Source: Patescibacteria group bacterium (lineage in GTDB: Bacteria; Patescibacteriota; Minisyncoccia; Phycocordibacterales; PALSA-1337). From it: a stretch of DNA of 39,376 bases. Below, piece by piece: positions 25,333-34,239 of the stretch (position 1 is its first letter; each line of letters begins with the position of its first letter). Below the pieces are notes generated by a model, which had not been told where the DNA came from, made no database searches, and saw only the letters and a program-made list of their open reading frames with translations. Location: positions 1-39,376 of the forward strand of contig JAGWJT010000003.1 of NCBI GenBank assembly GCA_028865615.1, written 5' to 3'. The position numbers and the translations under genes are program-made.

Positions 25333-28300
25333 ATGAATGAGAAAAAGCCGACCAAGTCCAACCATGCGGAGCGCGAAGAACGCATACTGAAGCTCTGGAA
25401 GGAGAAGGACATATTCGAGAAGAGCCTGAATAAGCCGGCACCCAAAGGCGAATTTGTGTTCTATGAAGGTCCGCCGACGGCCAATGGCCGGCCGGGCATA
25501 CATCACCTGGAGGCTCGCGCATTCAAGGACGCCATCCCGCGCTATAGGACCATGCGCGGCTATCATGTGCGCAGGAAGGGAGGCTGGGACACGCACGGCT
25601 TGCCCGTGGAGCTGGCCGTGGAAAAGGCTCTAGGCCTCAAGTCCAAGAAGGAGATAGAGTTATACGGCATAGCGGCCTTCAACGAGAAATGCAAAGAGGA
25701 CGTCTGGAAGTACGTCCATGAATGGGAACAGTTCACCGACCGCATGGGATACTGGGTCGACCTCAAGGATCCGTACATCACGTATAAGCCTGACTATATA
25801 GAGTCCGTATGGAACGTGGTCAAAGAGACAGACAAACGCGGCCTTCTATACAAGGACTACAAAGTCGTGCCGTGGTGCCCTCGTTGCGGCACCGCTCTGT
25901 CTTCGCACGAGTTGGCGCAGGGCTATGAGGACAGGAAGGATTTGGCGCTGACGGTGAGATTCAAGATTCAGGATTCAAGATTCAAGAATGGAGACGGAAA
26001 TGTTTACCTTTTAGCCTGGACGACGACGCCGTGGACATTGCCAGGCAATGTGGCGTTAGCTATTAACCCGGGCATCGATTACATAAAAGTAAAAGACGCA
26101 CACATTGACCAATTAGTGCAAATGCCATTAGACAAGACAGTGACACCGCCTTCTTCGAAAGAGATTGTCGAAATATTTATCCTTGCCAAAGATCGTTTCG
26201 ATAGTTTAAGACACTTGTTCAAGAATCCGGTGGTAATCGAGACCTTCAAAGGTTCTGACCTGGTCGGCCTCGAATATGAGCCGCTGTATCCATTCTTGAA
26301 AAACAATGCGAGCGGCGCGGAGAAAGACAAGCTGAAGAATGCATTCAAGGTATATGCCGGAGATTTCGTCACCACCGAGGACGGCACGGGCATAGTACAT
26401 ATAGCGCCCATGTACGGCCAAGACGACTTTGAGCTGGGCACGAAGGCAGGCTTGCCGAAATATCACCTGGTCAACGACGACGGCACATTCAAGAAAGAGG
26501 CCGGATTCCTGGCGGGGAAATTTGTCAAAGATGAAGCCACTGATGTGGAGATCATCAAAGACTTGGCCGGACGGTCCGGCGGCAGTCTGTTATTCCATAA
26601 GGAGAAGCATCAGCACTCATATCCCACATGTTGGCGCTGCCACACGCCGCTCATATATTTCGCTCGAGACAGCTGGTATATAGCCATGTCCAAGCTCCGC
26701 AACAACATGGTCAAGGAGAATGAGGGCATACATTGGGAACCGGACTATATCAAGGAGGGCCGCTTCGGCGAGTGGTTGCGCGACATAAAGGATTGGGCTA
26801 TTTCCCGCGAGCGATATTGGGGCACACCACTGCCTGTATGGGCTTGCGACAAATGCGGCAAGCGCCGGGTAGTTGGTTCCGTTGCCGAAATCGCCAAGAA
26901 GCCCCGCAACAGCTACTGGGTCATGCGGCACGGCCAGGCAGACAACAATGTCCAGAATATATTGGATTCTGAAGAGAGAGACGTAAAAGTTCCGTCACAT
27001 CTGACCGATCTTGGGAAGAAGCAGGCGTTGGAAGCCGTGGCGGTATTGCAAAAGATAAAGCCAGACTTGGTTTTCGTGTCGCCGCTTATGCGGACTAGGG
27101 AGACTGTAACTGTGTTGAAAGAAAAGCTTGGTTGGTCGGATGATATGGTGATTTTTGATGATCGTATCCGCGAGATGGGCATGGGCGAGTGGAACGGACG
27201 CAATATCAACGATTTTTACAAAGAGGCCCACTATGAAGAACGGTTCGTCAAATGCGCTCCTAGCGGCGAGACTTATGCCGATATCAAGAAGCGCATGGGT
27301 GATTTCCTCTATGACATCGAGACCAAATATGAAGGCAAAAAAATATTGGTCATCTCGCATGAGACGCCGGTATTCCTGATCATGGCGGCCGCTATGGGAT
27401 TGGATCGCACACAATCGCTGTCGTTCAGGGGCCGCAGAGACTTCATAGGCAATGCCGAGGTCAGGCCTGTAGATTTCCGCGTAGTGCCTCACAACTCGGA
27501 ATACGAGCTCGACTTGCACAAGCCGTTCATAGACGAGGTGAAGCTGGCCTGTGTGTGCGGCGGGGAAATGAAGCGTGCGAAGGAAGTCATGGACGTGTGG
27601 TTCGACAGCGGGTGCATGCCGTTCGCGCAAGATCATTATCCTTTTGAAAGTCAAAAGTCAAAAGTCAAAAGTCAAAATTTAATCGCAAAATTATTCAATC
27701 TGAAGGACGGATTAACGTATCCGGCGGATTTTATCTCTGAAGCCATAGACCAGACTCGCGGCTGGTTCTACACCTTGCATGCCGTGGGCGCTCTCATGGG
27801 GCGCGGCAAGGCCTACAGGAATGTCATATGCCTCGGTCACATACTTGATGCCGAGGGCAAGAAGATGTCCAAGCACATAGGCAACGTCGTATCTCCTTGG
27901 GACATGATGGACAAGTATGGCGCAGATGCATTGCGCTTCTGGATGTATTCCGTCAACCAGCCCGGTGAGCCCAAGAATTTCGACGAGAAGACGGTAGATG
28001 AAGTGGTCAAGAAAGTGTTCAACTTGGCGGCTAATGTGTTGTCGTTCTACAAGATGTATGAGGATAAAGATTCAGGATTCAAGATTCAGGATTCAAGAAT
28101 GGAATCGCAAAATGTCTTGGACAGGTGGATTGTGGCCAGACTGGATCAATTGATAGAAACTGTCACGAACGGATTGGATGCTTATGTATTCTTGGAATCG
28201 ACACGGGCAATAAGGGACTTCATAGGAGATCTGTCGCAATGGTATTTGCGCAGGTCGCGCGACAGATTCAAGGGGGATGATGAGGCTGACAAGAATGCCG

Positions 28301-28908
28301 CTCTGGCGACCACTCGATACGTCCTGTTGACCTTGGCCAAAGTCATGGCGCCATTTGCGCCGTTCTTTGCGGAGGAATTGTACGCCGAAGCCGGCGGACC
28401 ATCGGAGAGCGTTCACCTGGAGGAGTGGCCTGAAATAGATTCAAGATTCAAGATTCATGATTCAAGACTCGTCGCGGACATGGCAATGGTGCGCCATGTT
28501 GCGTCAAAAGGTCTTGAAGCGCGCATGAAGGCCAAGATCAACGTCAGGCAACCGCTTGCCAGATTAAAAGTCAAAAGTCAAAATGTAAAACTGCCGGAAG
28601 AATTCATGGAGCTGATCAAAGATGAGGTCAATGTCAAAAATGTTGTATTTGACGACGGCGTTGAAGGCGATGTAGAGCTAGACACGGTCGTGACCCCCGA
28701 ACTCAGAGAGGAAGGCGAACTGCGGGAGCTTTTGCGCAAGATCCAAGACTTGCGTAAAGAAGCGGGCTTATCCATGAAAGACAAGGCATCTTTAACGATT
28801 ACGGCTGATTTGAATGGTTTGGCACACAAACATGAAGACGAGATCAAGAAGATCACAAATATCACGGATATCAGGATCGGCGAGATGTTGACGGTTATGG
28901 CCGAATGA
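25333..28908 (+). CDS. ileS: isoleucyl-tRNA synthetase with embedded histidine phosphatase domain
   Basis: FYEGPPTANGRPGIHHLEARAFKD (HIGH region), GWDTHGLPVELAVEKALG, WTTTPWTLPGNVALA, VMDVWFDSGCMPFAQ, KKMSKHIGNVV (KMSKS); codons from about 525 to 720 encode a histidine phosphatase fold. Confidence 0.95.
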   Translation: MNEKKPTKSNHAEREERILKLWKEKDIFEKSLNKPAPKGEFVFYEGPPTANGRPGIHHLEARAFKDAIPRYRTMRGYHVRRKGGWDTHGLPVELAVEKALGLKSKKEIELYGIAAFNEKCKEDVWKYVHEWEQFTDRMGYWVDLKDPYITYKPDYIESVWNVVKETDKRGLLYKDYKVVPWCPRCGTALSSHELAQGYEDRKDLALTVRFKIQDSRFKNGDGNVYLLAWTTTPWTLPGNVALAINPGIDYIKVKDAHIDQLVQMPLDKTVTPPSSKEIVEIFILAKDRFDSLRHLFKNPVVIETFKGSDLVGLEYEPLYPFLKNNASGAEKDKLKNAFKVYAGDFVTTEDGTGIVHIAPMYGQDDFELGTKAGLPKYHLVNDDGTFKKEAGFLAGKFVKDEATDVEIIKDLAGRSGGSLLFHKEKHQHSYPTCWRCHTPLIYFARDSWYIAMSKLRNNMVKENEGIHWEPDYIKEGRFGEWLRDIKDWAISRERYWGTPLPVWACDKCGKRRVVGSVAEIAKKPRNSYWVMRHGQADNNVQNILDSEERDVKVPSHLTDLGKKQALEAVAVLQKIKPDLVFVSPLMRTRETVTVLKEKLGWSDDMVIFDDRIREMGMGEWNGRNINDFYKEAHYEERFVKCAPSGETYADIKKRMGDFLYDIETKYEGKKILVISHETPVFLIMAAAMGLDRTQSLSFRGRRDFIGNAEVRPVDFRVVPHNSEYELDLHKPFIDEVKLACVCGGEMKRAKEVMDVWFDSGCMPFAQDHYPFESQKSKVKSQNLIAKLFNLKDGLTYPADFISEAIDQTRGWFYTLHAVGALMGRGKAYRNVICLGHILDAEGKKMSKHIGNVVSPWDMMDKYGADALRFWMYSVNQPGEPKNFDEKTVDEVVKKVFNLAANVLSFYKMYEDKDSGFKIQDSRMESQNVLDRWIVARLDQLIETVTNGLDAYVFLESTRAIRDFIGDLSQWYLRRSRDRFKGDDEADKNAALATTRYVLLTLAKVMAPFAPFFAEELYAEAGGPSESVHLEEWPEIDSRFKIHDSRLVADMAMVRHVASKGLEARMKAKINVRQPLARLKVKSQNVKLPEEFMELIKDEVNVKNVVFDDGVEGDVELDTVVTPELREEGELRELLRKIQDLRKEAGLSMKDKASLTITADLNGLAHKHEDEIKKITNITDIRIGEMLTVMAE

Positions 28909-28970
28909 TGTATATGAAGTAGCCCGTATCCATTCCTGAATCATGAATCTTGAATCTTGAATCTGCTACC

Positions 28971-29555
28971 ATGTATGCCGTCCACACAACTCCCGGATTT
29001 GTAATAGGTTCCAAACCTTACGGCGAGGCCGGCAAGCTGCTCTCCATATTTACCCGTGACTTTGGTCTGGTGACCGCCACGGCCCAAGGCATAAGGCTGG
29101 AAAGATCAAAGCTGCGCTATCATGCCCAGGATTATAGTCTCGGAGAATTTTCGCTGGTGCGCGGCCGTGAATTCTGGCGGCTGACCAATGCCCGCCCGTA
29201 TGCCGATTTCCTATTGCCGACAGGAGTCGGTCCAGAGCCGGTCATACGCGCGGCTCTGCTTTTGAGGCGGTTGTTGCATGGAGAAGAATCAAACCCGCTC
29301 CTATTTGGACACGTATACGAATGCACTAGGTTTTTGGCGGGCAACCCGGATCTAGACGAGCGGCAAATGCAGGCCGCGGAGTCCCTGGTGGTGTTTAGGA
29401 TACTCGATGCCCTTGGTTATATAGGGGATAATCACGATCTGAACGGAGACCTGTTGTCATCTGTTTTGTCCGTCGGCTTGTTGGAGACCGCAAGCGGGCA
29501 GAGGATAGCCATAAACAAGCACATAAATACGGCCCTGCGCGAGAGTCATTTATAG
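28971..29555 (+). CDS. recO: DNA repair protein RecO
   Basis: VIGSKPYGEAGKLLSIFTRDFGLVTATAQGIRLERSKLRYHAQDYS. Confidence 0.88.
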   Translation: MYAVHTTPGFVIGSKPYGEAGKLLSIFTRDFGLVTATAQGIRLERSKLRYHAQDYSLGEFSLVRGREFWRLTNARPYADFLLPTGVGPEPVIRAALLLRRLLHGEESNPLLFGHVYECTRFLAGNPDLDERQMQAAESLVVFRILDALGYIGDNHDLNGDLLSSVLSVGLLETASGQRIAINKHINTALRESHL

Positions 29556-29564
29556 AGACCAATG

Positions 29565-29677
29565 AGAGACCCAAGGAACTTGCTCCTCAGGGCACGCGAT
29601 TTCTCTGCTGAGACATCGCTCAGTTCGAGCGCCAGTCGCGCTCGAAAGTCACTTCGGAGCAAGTTCCTTGGGTCTCT
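29565..29677. repeat. palindromic element between recO and the next gene
   Basis: 22 bp perfect inverted repeat AGAGACCCAAGGAACTTGCTCC (29565-29586)/GGAGCAAGTTCCTTGGGTCTCT (29656-29677); inner GCGATTTCTC-TGCT-GAGACATCGC and TTCGAGCG/CGCTCGAA hairpins. Confidence 0.9.
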
Positions 29678-29692
29678 GGTATAATTAAACAC

Positions 29693-31630
29693 GTGCCTCC
29701 GGGAGACAAAAGCCGCATAGAAGACTTGAAGCGCTCCATGTACGACAGGAACGCCCCGGAAGTACGCACCAGGCGCAAGCTGCGGTTCATGGACAATACG
29801 CCCCGGGACGTAAAGACCGATTGGGAGCATCCGCCCGAGGAAGACGATAAGCCCCAAGAATTGAACCAGCATTATGAAGACCATTCCATGTCATTCTTCG
29901 CGAAATTGCTCATAGCCTCCGTCATATTCTGTATCGGCGCAATAGGTCTGGGCGCTTATCTATTCTTGAATGGGGCCAATCTGATATCCGCCAATAACAT
30001 AGATATAAACATAAGCGGGCCCGTATCCATACCGGGCGGTACCCCGGTCACGCTCTCCATAACGGTCACCAACAAGAACAGCGTCGATCTGGAGGGGGCA
30101 GACCTGGAAGTCGATTTTCCTGCGGGGACCACAGATCCAAATGACACCACGAAATCCCTCGATACTTACCAGCAGCTGCTCGGCAACATAGCGTCAGGAG
30201 CTTCGGTCACCAAGTCGGTCAAGGCCGTCATATTCGGCCAGGAGAATCTCCAGAAGGAGATTTCGGCCAAGGTCACTTATGGCATAAAAGGCTCCTCTTC
30301 CGTGTTTACCAAGGTGCAGACGTACGATGTCCTCATCAATTCATCCCCGGTAACGCTATCCGTTTCGTCATTCAGCCAGATAACTTCCGGTCAGCCTTTC
30401 GATATGACGGTAGACGTCAAGTCCAATTCGCAAAATACCTTGAAGAACATCGTACTCAAGGCTACATATCCGTTCGGATATTCATTTGGGCTGTCTTCCG
30501 TCAAACCGTTGTCCGACAATGCCACATGGGTCCTTGGAGACATGCCGCCCGGAGGGGACAGATCCATAGTCATACACGGCACTCTGTCCGGCGAAGATAG
30601 CGACCTGCGGGCGTTCCATTTCACGGTAGGGACTCAAAGCCAAGCCAAGCCGGGCATCATAAGCACGGCTTATATGGATACGGAACAGGATGTGACCATA
30701 GAGAAGCCTTTCCTGTCGTTCTCTTCGGAGATCAACAACAATCCGGTATCGTCCGATTTTGCGGCCAATTTCGGCCAGCCGTTGGAAATAAGCCTGCATT
30801 GGACCAACAATCTCGCCGAATCCCTGTCGAATGTGAATATAGTCGCCCACCTTTCCGGTTCGGCCTACGATCCTTCGGTGGTGTCGGCCCAGGGCGGATA
30901 TTTCCGGTCCGCGACGAACGATATCGTATGGAACCAGCAGACCGATCCGGAATTGGCTTCGGTGCCGGCCGGCGCCAGCGGCAATGTGACATTTTCGATC
31001 ATGCCGACCGATATCGGCATGTCCATGAATCAAGTAGTCGATCCGGAGATAACTTACTCCGTATCCGCTACCGGAGATAGGGCCAACGAATCAGGCGTAC
31101 CTCAACAGACTACGGCCGTAGTCACCAACATCAAGATATCTTCAAATGTCAGCTTGTCCGGACGGGTCGTCAGGGACCAGGGACCGTTCGTCAACACTGG
31201 CCCCATACCGCCCAAGGCCAACGTGAATACCACATACACGGTCATATGGACGGTCGACAACACATCCAATGCGGTGACGGATGCCGTGGTTACGGCGGTT
31301 TTGCCGCCATATGTCTCATGGGTTGGCACCAGCAGTCCCTCTACCGAGGACGTGTCGTATGACAGCAATAGCGGCACGATCACATGGAATATAGGCAATG
31401 TCGATACATACACCATAGGATCTTCGCAAAGGAGGCAGGTGGCTTTCCAGTTGTCGCTCTTGCCGTCAGTGGATCAGATCAGCAAGGATCCGACTTTGAT
31501 CAACCAGGCTACGTTGACAGCCACAGACGGCTGGACGGGCGCGTCTTTGCAGAGCAAACAAAGCTATTTGACTACCAGGTTCAGCACCGACCCATCGTTC
31601 AAAGTCGGCGATGAGATAGTCGGCCAATAA
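29693..31630 (+). CDS. large membrane-anchored protein with DUF11-like extracellular repeats
   Basis: GTG start; N-terminal cytoplasmic stretch, TM (FAKLLIASVIFCIGAIGLGAYLF), repeated Ig-like segments (VSIPGGTPVTLSITVTNKNSVDLEGADLEVDFPAGT; YTVIWTVDNTSNAVTDAVVTAVLPPYVSW). Confidence 0.75.
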   Translation: MPPGDKSRIEDLKRSMYDRNAPEVRTRRKLRFMDNTPRDVKTDWEHPPEEDDKPQELNQHYEDHSMSFFAKLLIASVIFCIGAIGLGAYLFLNGANLISANNIDINISGPVSIPGGTPVTLSITVTNKNSVDLEGADLEVDFPAGTTDPNDTTKSLDTYQQLLGNIASGASVTKSVKAVIFGQENLQKEISAKVTYGIKGSSSVFTKVQTYDVLINSSPVTLSVSSFSQITSGQPFDMTVDVKSNSQNTLKNIVLKATYPFGYSFGLSSVKPLSDNATWVLGDMPPGGDRSIVIHGTLSGEDSDLRAFHFTVGTQSQAKPGIISTAYMDTEQDVTIEKPFLSFSSEINNNPVSSDFAANFGQPLEISLHWTNNLAESLSNVNIVAHLSGSAYDPSVVSAQGGYFRSATNDIVWNQQTDPELASVPAGASGNVTFSIMPTDIGMSMNQVVDPEITYSVSATGDRANESGVPQQTTAVVTNIKISSNVSLSGRVVRDQGPFVNTGPIPPKANVNTTYTVIWTVDNTSNAVTDAVVTAVLPPYVSWVGTSSPSTEDVSYDSNSGTITWNIGNVDTYTIGSSQRRQVAFQLSLLPSVDQISKDPTLINQATLTATDGWTGASLQSKQSYLTTRFSTDPSFKVGDEIVGQ

Positions 31631-31736
31631 AACCTCTAGAAAACATAAAACCGCAAAGAAAACCGCGAAGATTGACAACAGGCTTCAACTTTGCTAAGTT
31701 TCTGCTTAGCTTTTGCACCATAAGAAGCATTTGATT

Positions 31737-31965
31737 TGCTCGACAGTCGGTTCCTCAGAGGAATTTCCAATTCCTTAGCGAATTGTCGAGCATGCCCGGC
31801 CGGGCCATCGAGACGTGCGATGCACGACGCCTAGAAAGCGACTGATGTTCCCGGCCGGGCGCGGCCGATTTCCTGCCCGCCTCAACTTACGGACAGGCGC
31901 CCCCGCAAAGTCACTACGAACCGCCGATTCTTCCCAATTCCGTGGCGGTCAGACTTTGTGGGGGC
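31737..31965. repeat. three consecutive inverted-repeat structures upstream of glyS
   Basis: TGCTCGACA/TGTCGAGCA (31737-31792); two copies of CCCGGCCGGGC at 31794-31805 and 31850-31860; GCCCCCGCAAAGT/ACTTTGTGGGGGC (31899-31965, one G-T) with inner ACCGCC/GGCGGT. Confidence 0.8.
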
Positions 31966-32009
31966 TTCACTTTGGCCGAATAGGCGCATATGGTGTAGAA
32001 TGCTTTTTA

Positions 32010-33422
32010 ATGAAAGAGACCAACAAAGCTCCCGCTCCGGATCTGATGGACAAGATAGTGGCGCTCTCCAAGCGCCGCGGCTTCATATACCGGGGCTCCG
32101 AGATATACGGCGGCTTGGCCGGCACATGGGATTACGCCCATTATGGCGTGGCTCTGAAGAACAACGTCAAAGCCATCTGGTGGAAGCGTTTTGTCACAGA
32201 CAGGGAAGACATATACGGCATGGATGCGGCTATACTCATGAATCAGAAGACCTGGCAGGCCAGCGGCCACGTCAGCGGTTTTTCCGATCCGCTAGTCGAG
32301 TGCAAGAAGTGCAAGCAGCGATTCCGAGCCGATCATGTCAAGAAAGTGCCGGCTGATCCGGTCGAGCACGGTTTGATTGGCAAGGCGTTGGAGTTAAAAG
32401 GGAGTATTGCTTATTGGGAGTGTGAGGATTGTGGCACTACCAATGTTGTGAATACGCGCCAATTCAACATGATGTTCAAGACAAATGTCGGAGCCGTCGA
32501 AGACGACGATTCGATATCGTATCTGCGTCCGGAGACCGCCCAGGGCATGTTCGTCAATTTCAAGAATATCGTAGACAGCTTCCATCCCAAGCTGCCTTTC
32601 GGCATGGCTCAGATAGGCAAGGCCTTCAGGAATGAGATCGCCCCGCGCGATTTCCTGTTCCGCTCGCGCGAATTCGAGCAGATGGAGATAGAGTATTTCG
32701 TGAAGCCGGCCGGATGGGAGAAGTCATTCGAGGACTTCCGCAAAGAAATGCACGCTTTTGTCGGAGACGTAGGACTTGATGACAAGAAAGTCCATGAATT
32801 GGAAGTGCCTGACGGCGAGCGCGCCCACTACTCCAAGCGCACCATAGATTTCGAGTTTGATTATCCTTTTGGCAAGAAGGAGCTGTACGGCTTGGCATAT
32901 CGAACCGATTTCGATCTATCCGCACATGCAGGTATGTCCAAGGCCAATCTTGAATATTACGATGAAGAGACCAAGGAGCGATACATACCGCATGTCATAG
33001 AGCCTTCATTTGGCGTCGATCGCACTGTGTTGGCGATACTTTCTAACGCATACACGGAGGATGAAATGGGCGGGGAGAAGAGGACTTACTTGAAACTAGC
33101 TCCGTCTGTCGCGCCGGTCAAAGTAGCAGTATTTCCACTTCTCAAGAACAAGCCGGAATTGATCAAGAAGGCCCGCGAAGTCTATGAAGCGCTCAAAAAA
33201 GAGCCGGCCTTCGGTGGCGCGGTGGAATTTGACGACAACGGCAATATAGGCAAGCGCTACCGCAGGCAGGACGAGATAGGCACGCCGTACTGCGTCACCG
33301 TGGATTTCGACACCATCGAGAAGGGTGCCGGCGTCACCGTGCGAGATAGGGATAGTGGGAAGCAGGAACGTGTTCCTGAGAATGAGCTGTCAAAATATCT
33401 CTCAAAGCACCACACGATTTGA
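32010..33422 (+). CDS. glyS: glycyl-tRNA synthetase (class II, single-chain type)
   Basis: RRGFIYRGSEIYGGLAGTWDYAHYGVALKNNVKAIWW, RPETAQGMFVNFKNIVDS, RNEIAPRDFLFRSREFEQMEIEYF; true start 32010 not 31815. Confidence 0.95.
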   Translation: MKETNKAPAPDLMDKIVALSKRRGFIYRGSEIYGGLAGTWDYAHYGVALKNNVKAIWWKRFVTDREDIYGMDAAILMNQKTWQASGHVSGFSDPLVECKKCKQRFRADHVKKVPADPVEHGLIGKALELKGSIAYWECEDCGTTNVVNTRQFNMMFKTNVGAVEDDDSISYLRPETAQGMFVNFKNIVDSFHPKLPFGMAQIGKAFRNEIAPRDFLFRSREFEQMEIEYFVKPAGWEKSFEDFRKEMHAFVGDVGLDDKKVHELEVPDGERAHYSKRTIDFEFDYPFGKKELYGLAYRTDFDLSAHAGMSKANLEYYDEETKERYIPHVIEPSFGVDRTVLAILSNAYTEDEMGGEKRTYLKLAPSVAPVKVAVFPLLKNKPELIKKAREVYEALKKEPAFGGAVEFDDNGNIGKRYRRQDEIGTPYCVTVDFDTIEKGAGVTVRDRDSGKQERVPENELSKYLSKHHTI

Positions 33423-33440
33423 ATCCAGCGTAATCAATTC

Positions 33441-34091
33441 ATGCACATCAAGAAGCTCCGACATTGCGCCATGGTCATAGATATCCCCAAGAAGGGGGGC
33501 GAGGCCGTGCGCGTGCTCACGGATCCGGGCATATACAGTCTCGAGGAGCACGACAAAGTGAAAGGCGTAGACATCGTGCTCATAACCCACGAACATGCCG
33601 ACCATTTCCACATAGAGTCGCTGAAAGCGTTGATCAAGCGCGAGCCCGATGTACAGATCGTCACCGATGTTGGAGTCGGGACTATTCTTGCCAAAGAAGG
33701 CGTCGCGCATCATGTCATGGAGCACGGCGATGCTGTCGACCTGAAAGGTGTACGCATAGAAGCCTACGGCAAAGACCACGCTTTTCTGCACGAGTCCTTG
33801 CCGCCCATGTCCAATGTCGGGTTTTTCCTGGAGAACAAGTTATTCTTCCCGGGCGACGCTTTTACAGATCCCAAGAAACCTATAGACGTCTTGGCTTTAC
33901 CGGTCGCAGGACCGTGGATGAAGATATCGGAGGCGGTGAATTATGCGTTGGAAGTAAAGCCTCGCCTGGCTTTTCCGGTGCATGACGCCGTCCGTATAGC
34001 CACTGCCCATCGTATCCCGGAAATGATCCTGCCAAAAAACGGCATAGAGTTCGTAAAACTCGAAGAAGGCGGGGAATTGGATGTGAGATAG
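33441..34091 (+). CDS. MBL-fold metal-dependent hydrolase (UlaG-like)
   Basis: VLITHEHADHFHIESL metal-binding motif, LFFPGDAFTDP, FPVHDAVRI. Confidence 0.85.
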   Translation: MHIKKLRHCAMVIDIPKKGGEAVRVLTDPGIYSLEEHDKVKGVDIVLITHEHADHFHIESLKALIKREPDVQIVTDVGVGTILAKEGVAHHVMEHGDAVDLKGVRIEAYGKDHAFLHESLPPMSNVGFFLENKLFFPGDAFTDPKKPIDVLALPVAGPWMKISEAVNYALEVKPRLAFPVHDAVRIATAHRIPEMILPKNGIEFVKLEEGGELDVR

Positions 34092-34239
34092 GTCAGCAAT
34101 CATCTTCATACGTCATTGCGACACATCTTTCGTCGCTTGTGAGCTTGTGCGGTTTCCGGCGAGGAGTATAATTTTGTCACCTGCCAAATATTACCAGTGC
34201 GCATACCGTTGCATGCGTGGATGTTTAACGCACAATAAC

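Noticed and set aside
31815-32009. 65-residue N-terminal extension of GlyRS in the ORF track
   Set aside because: Runs through the inverted-repeat cluster; TAGAAT box at 31996 and the canonical GlyRS start at 32010 indicate it is untranslated.
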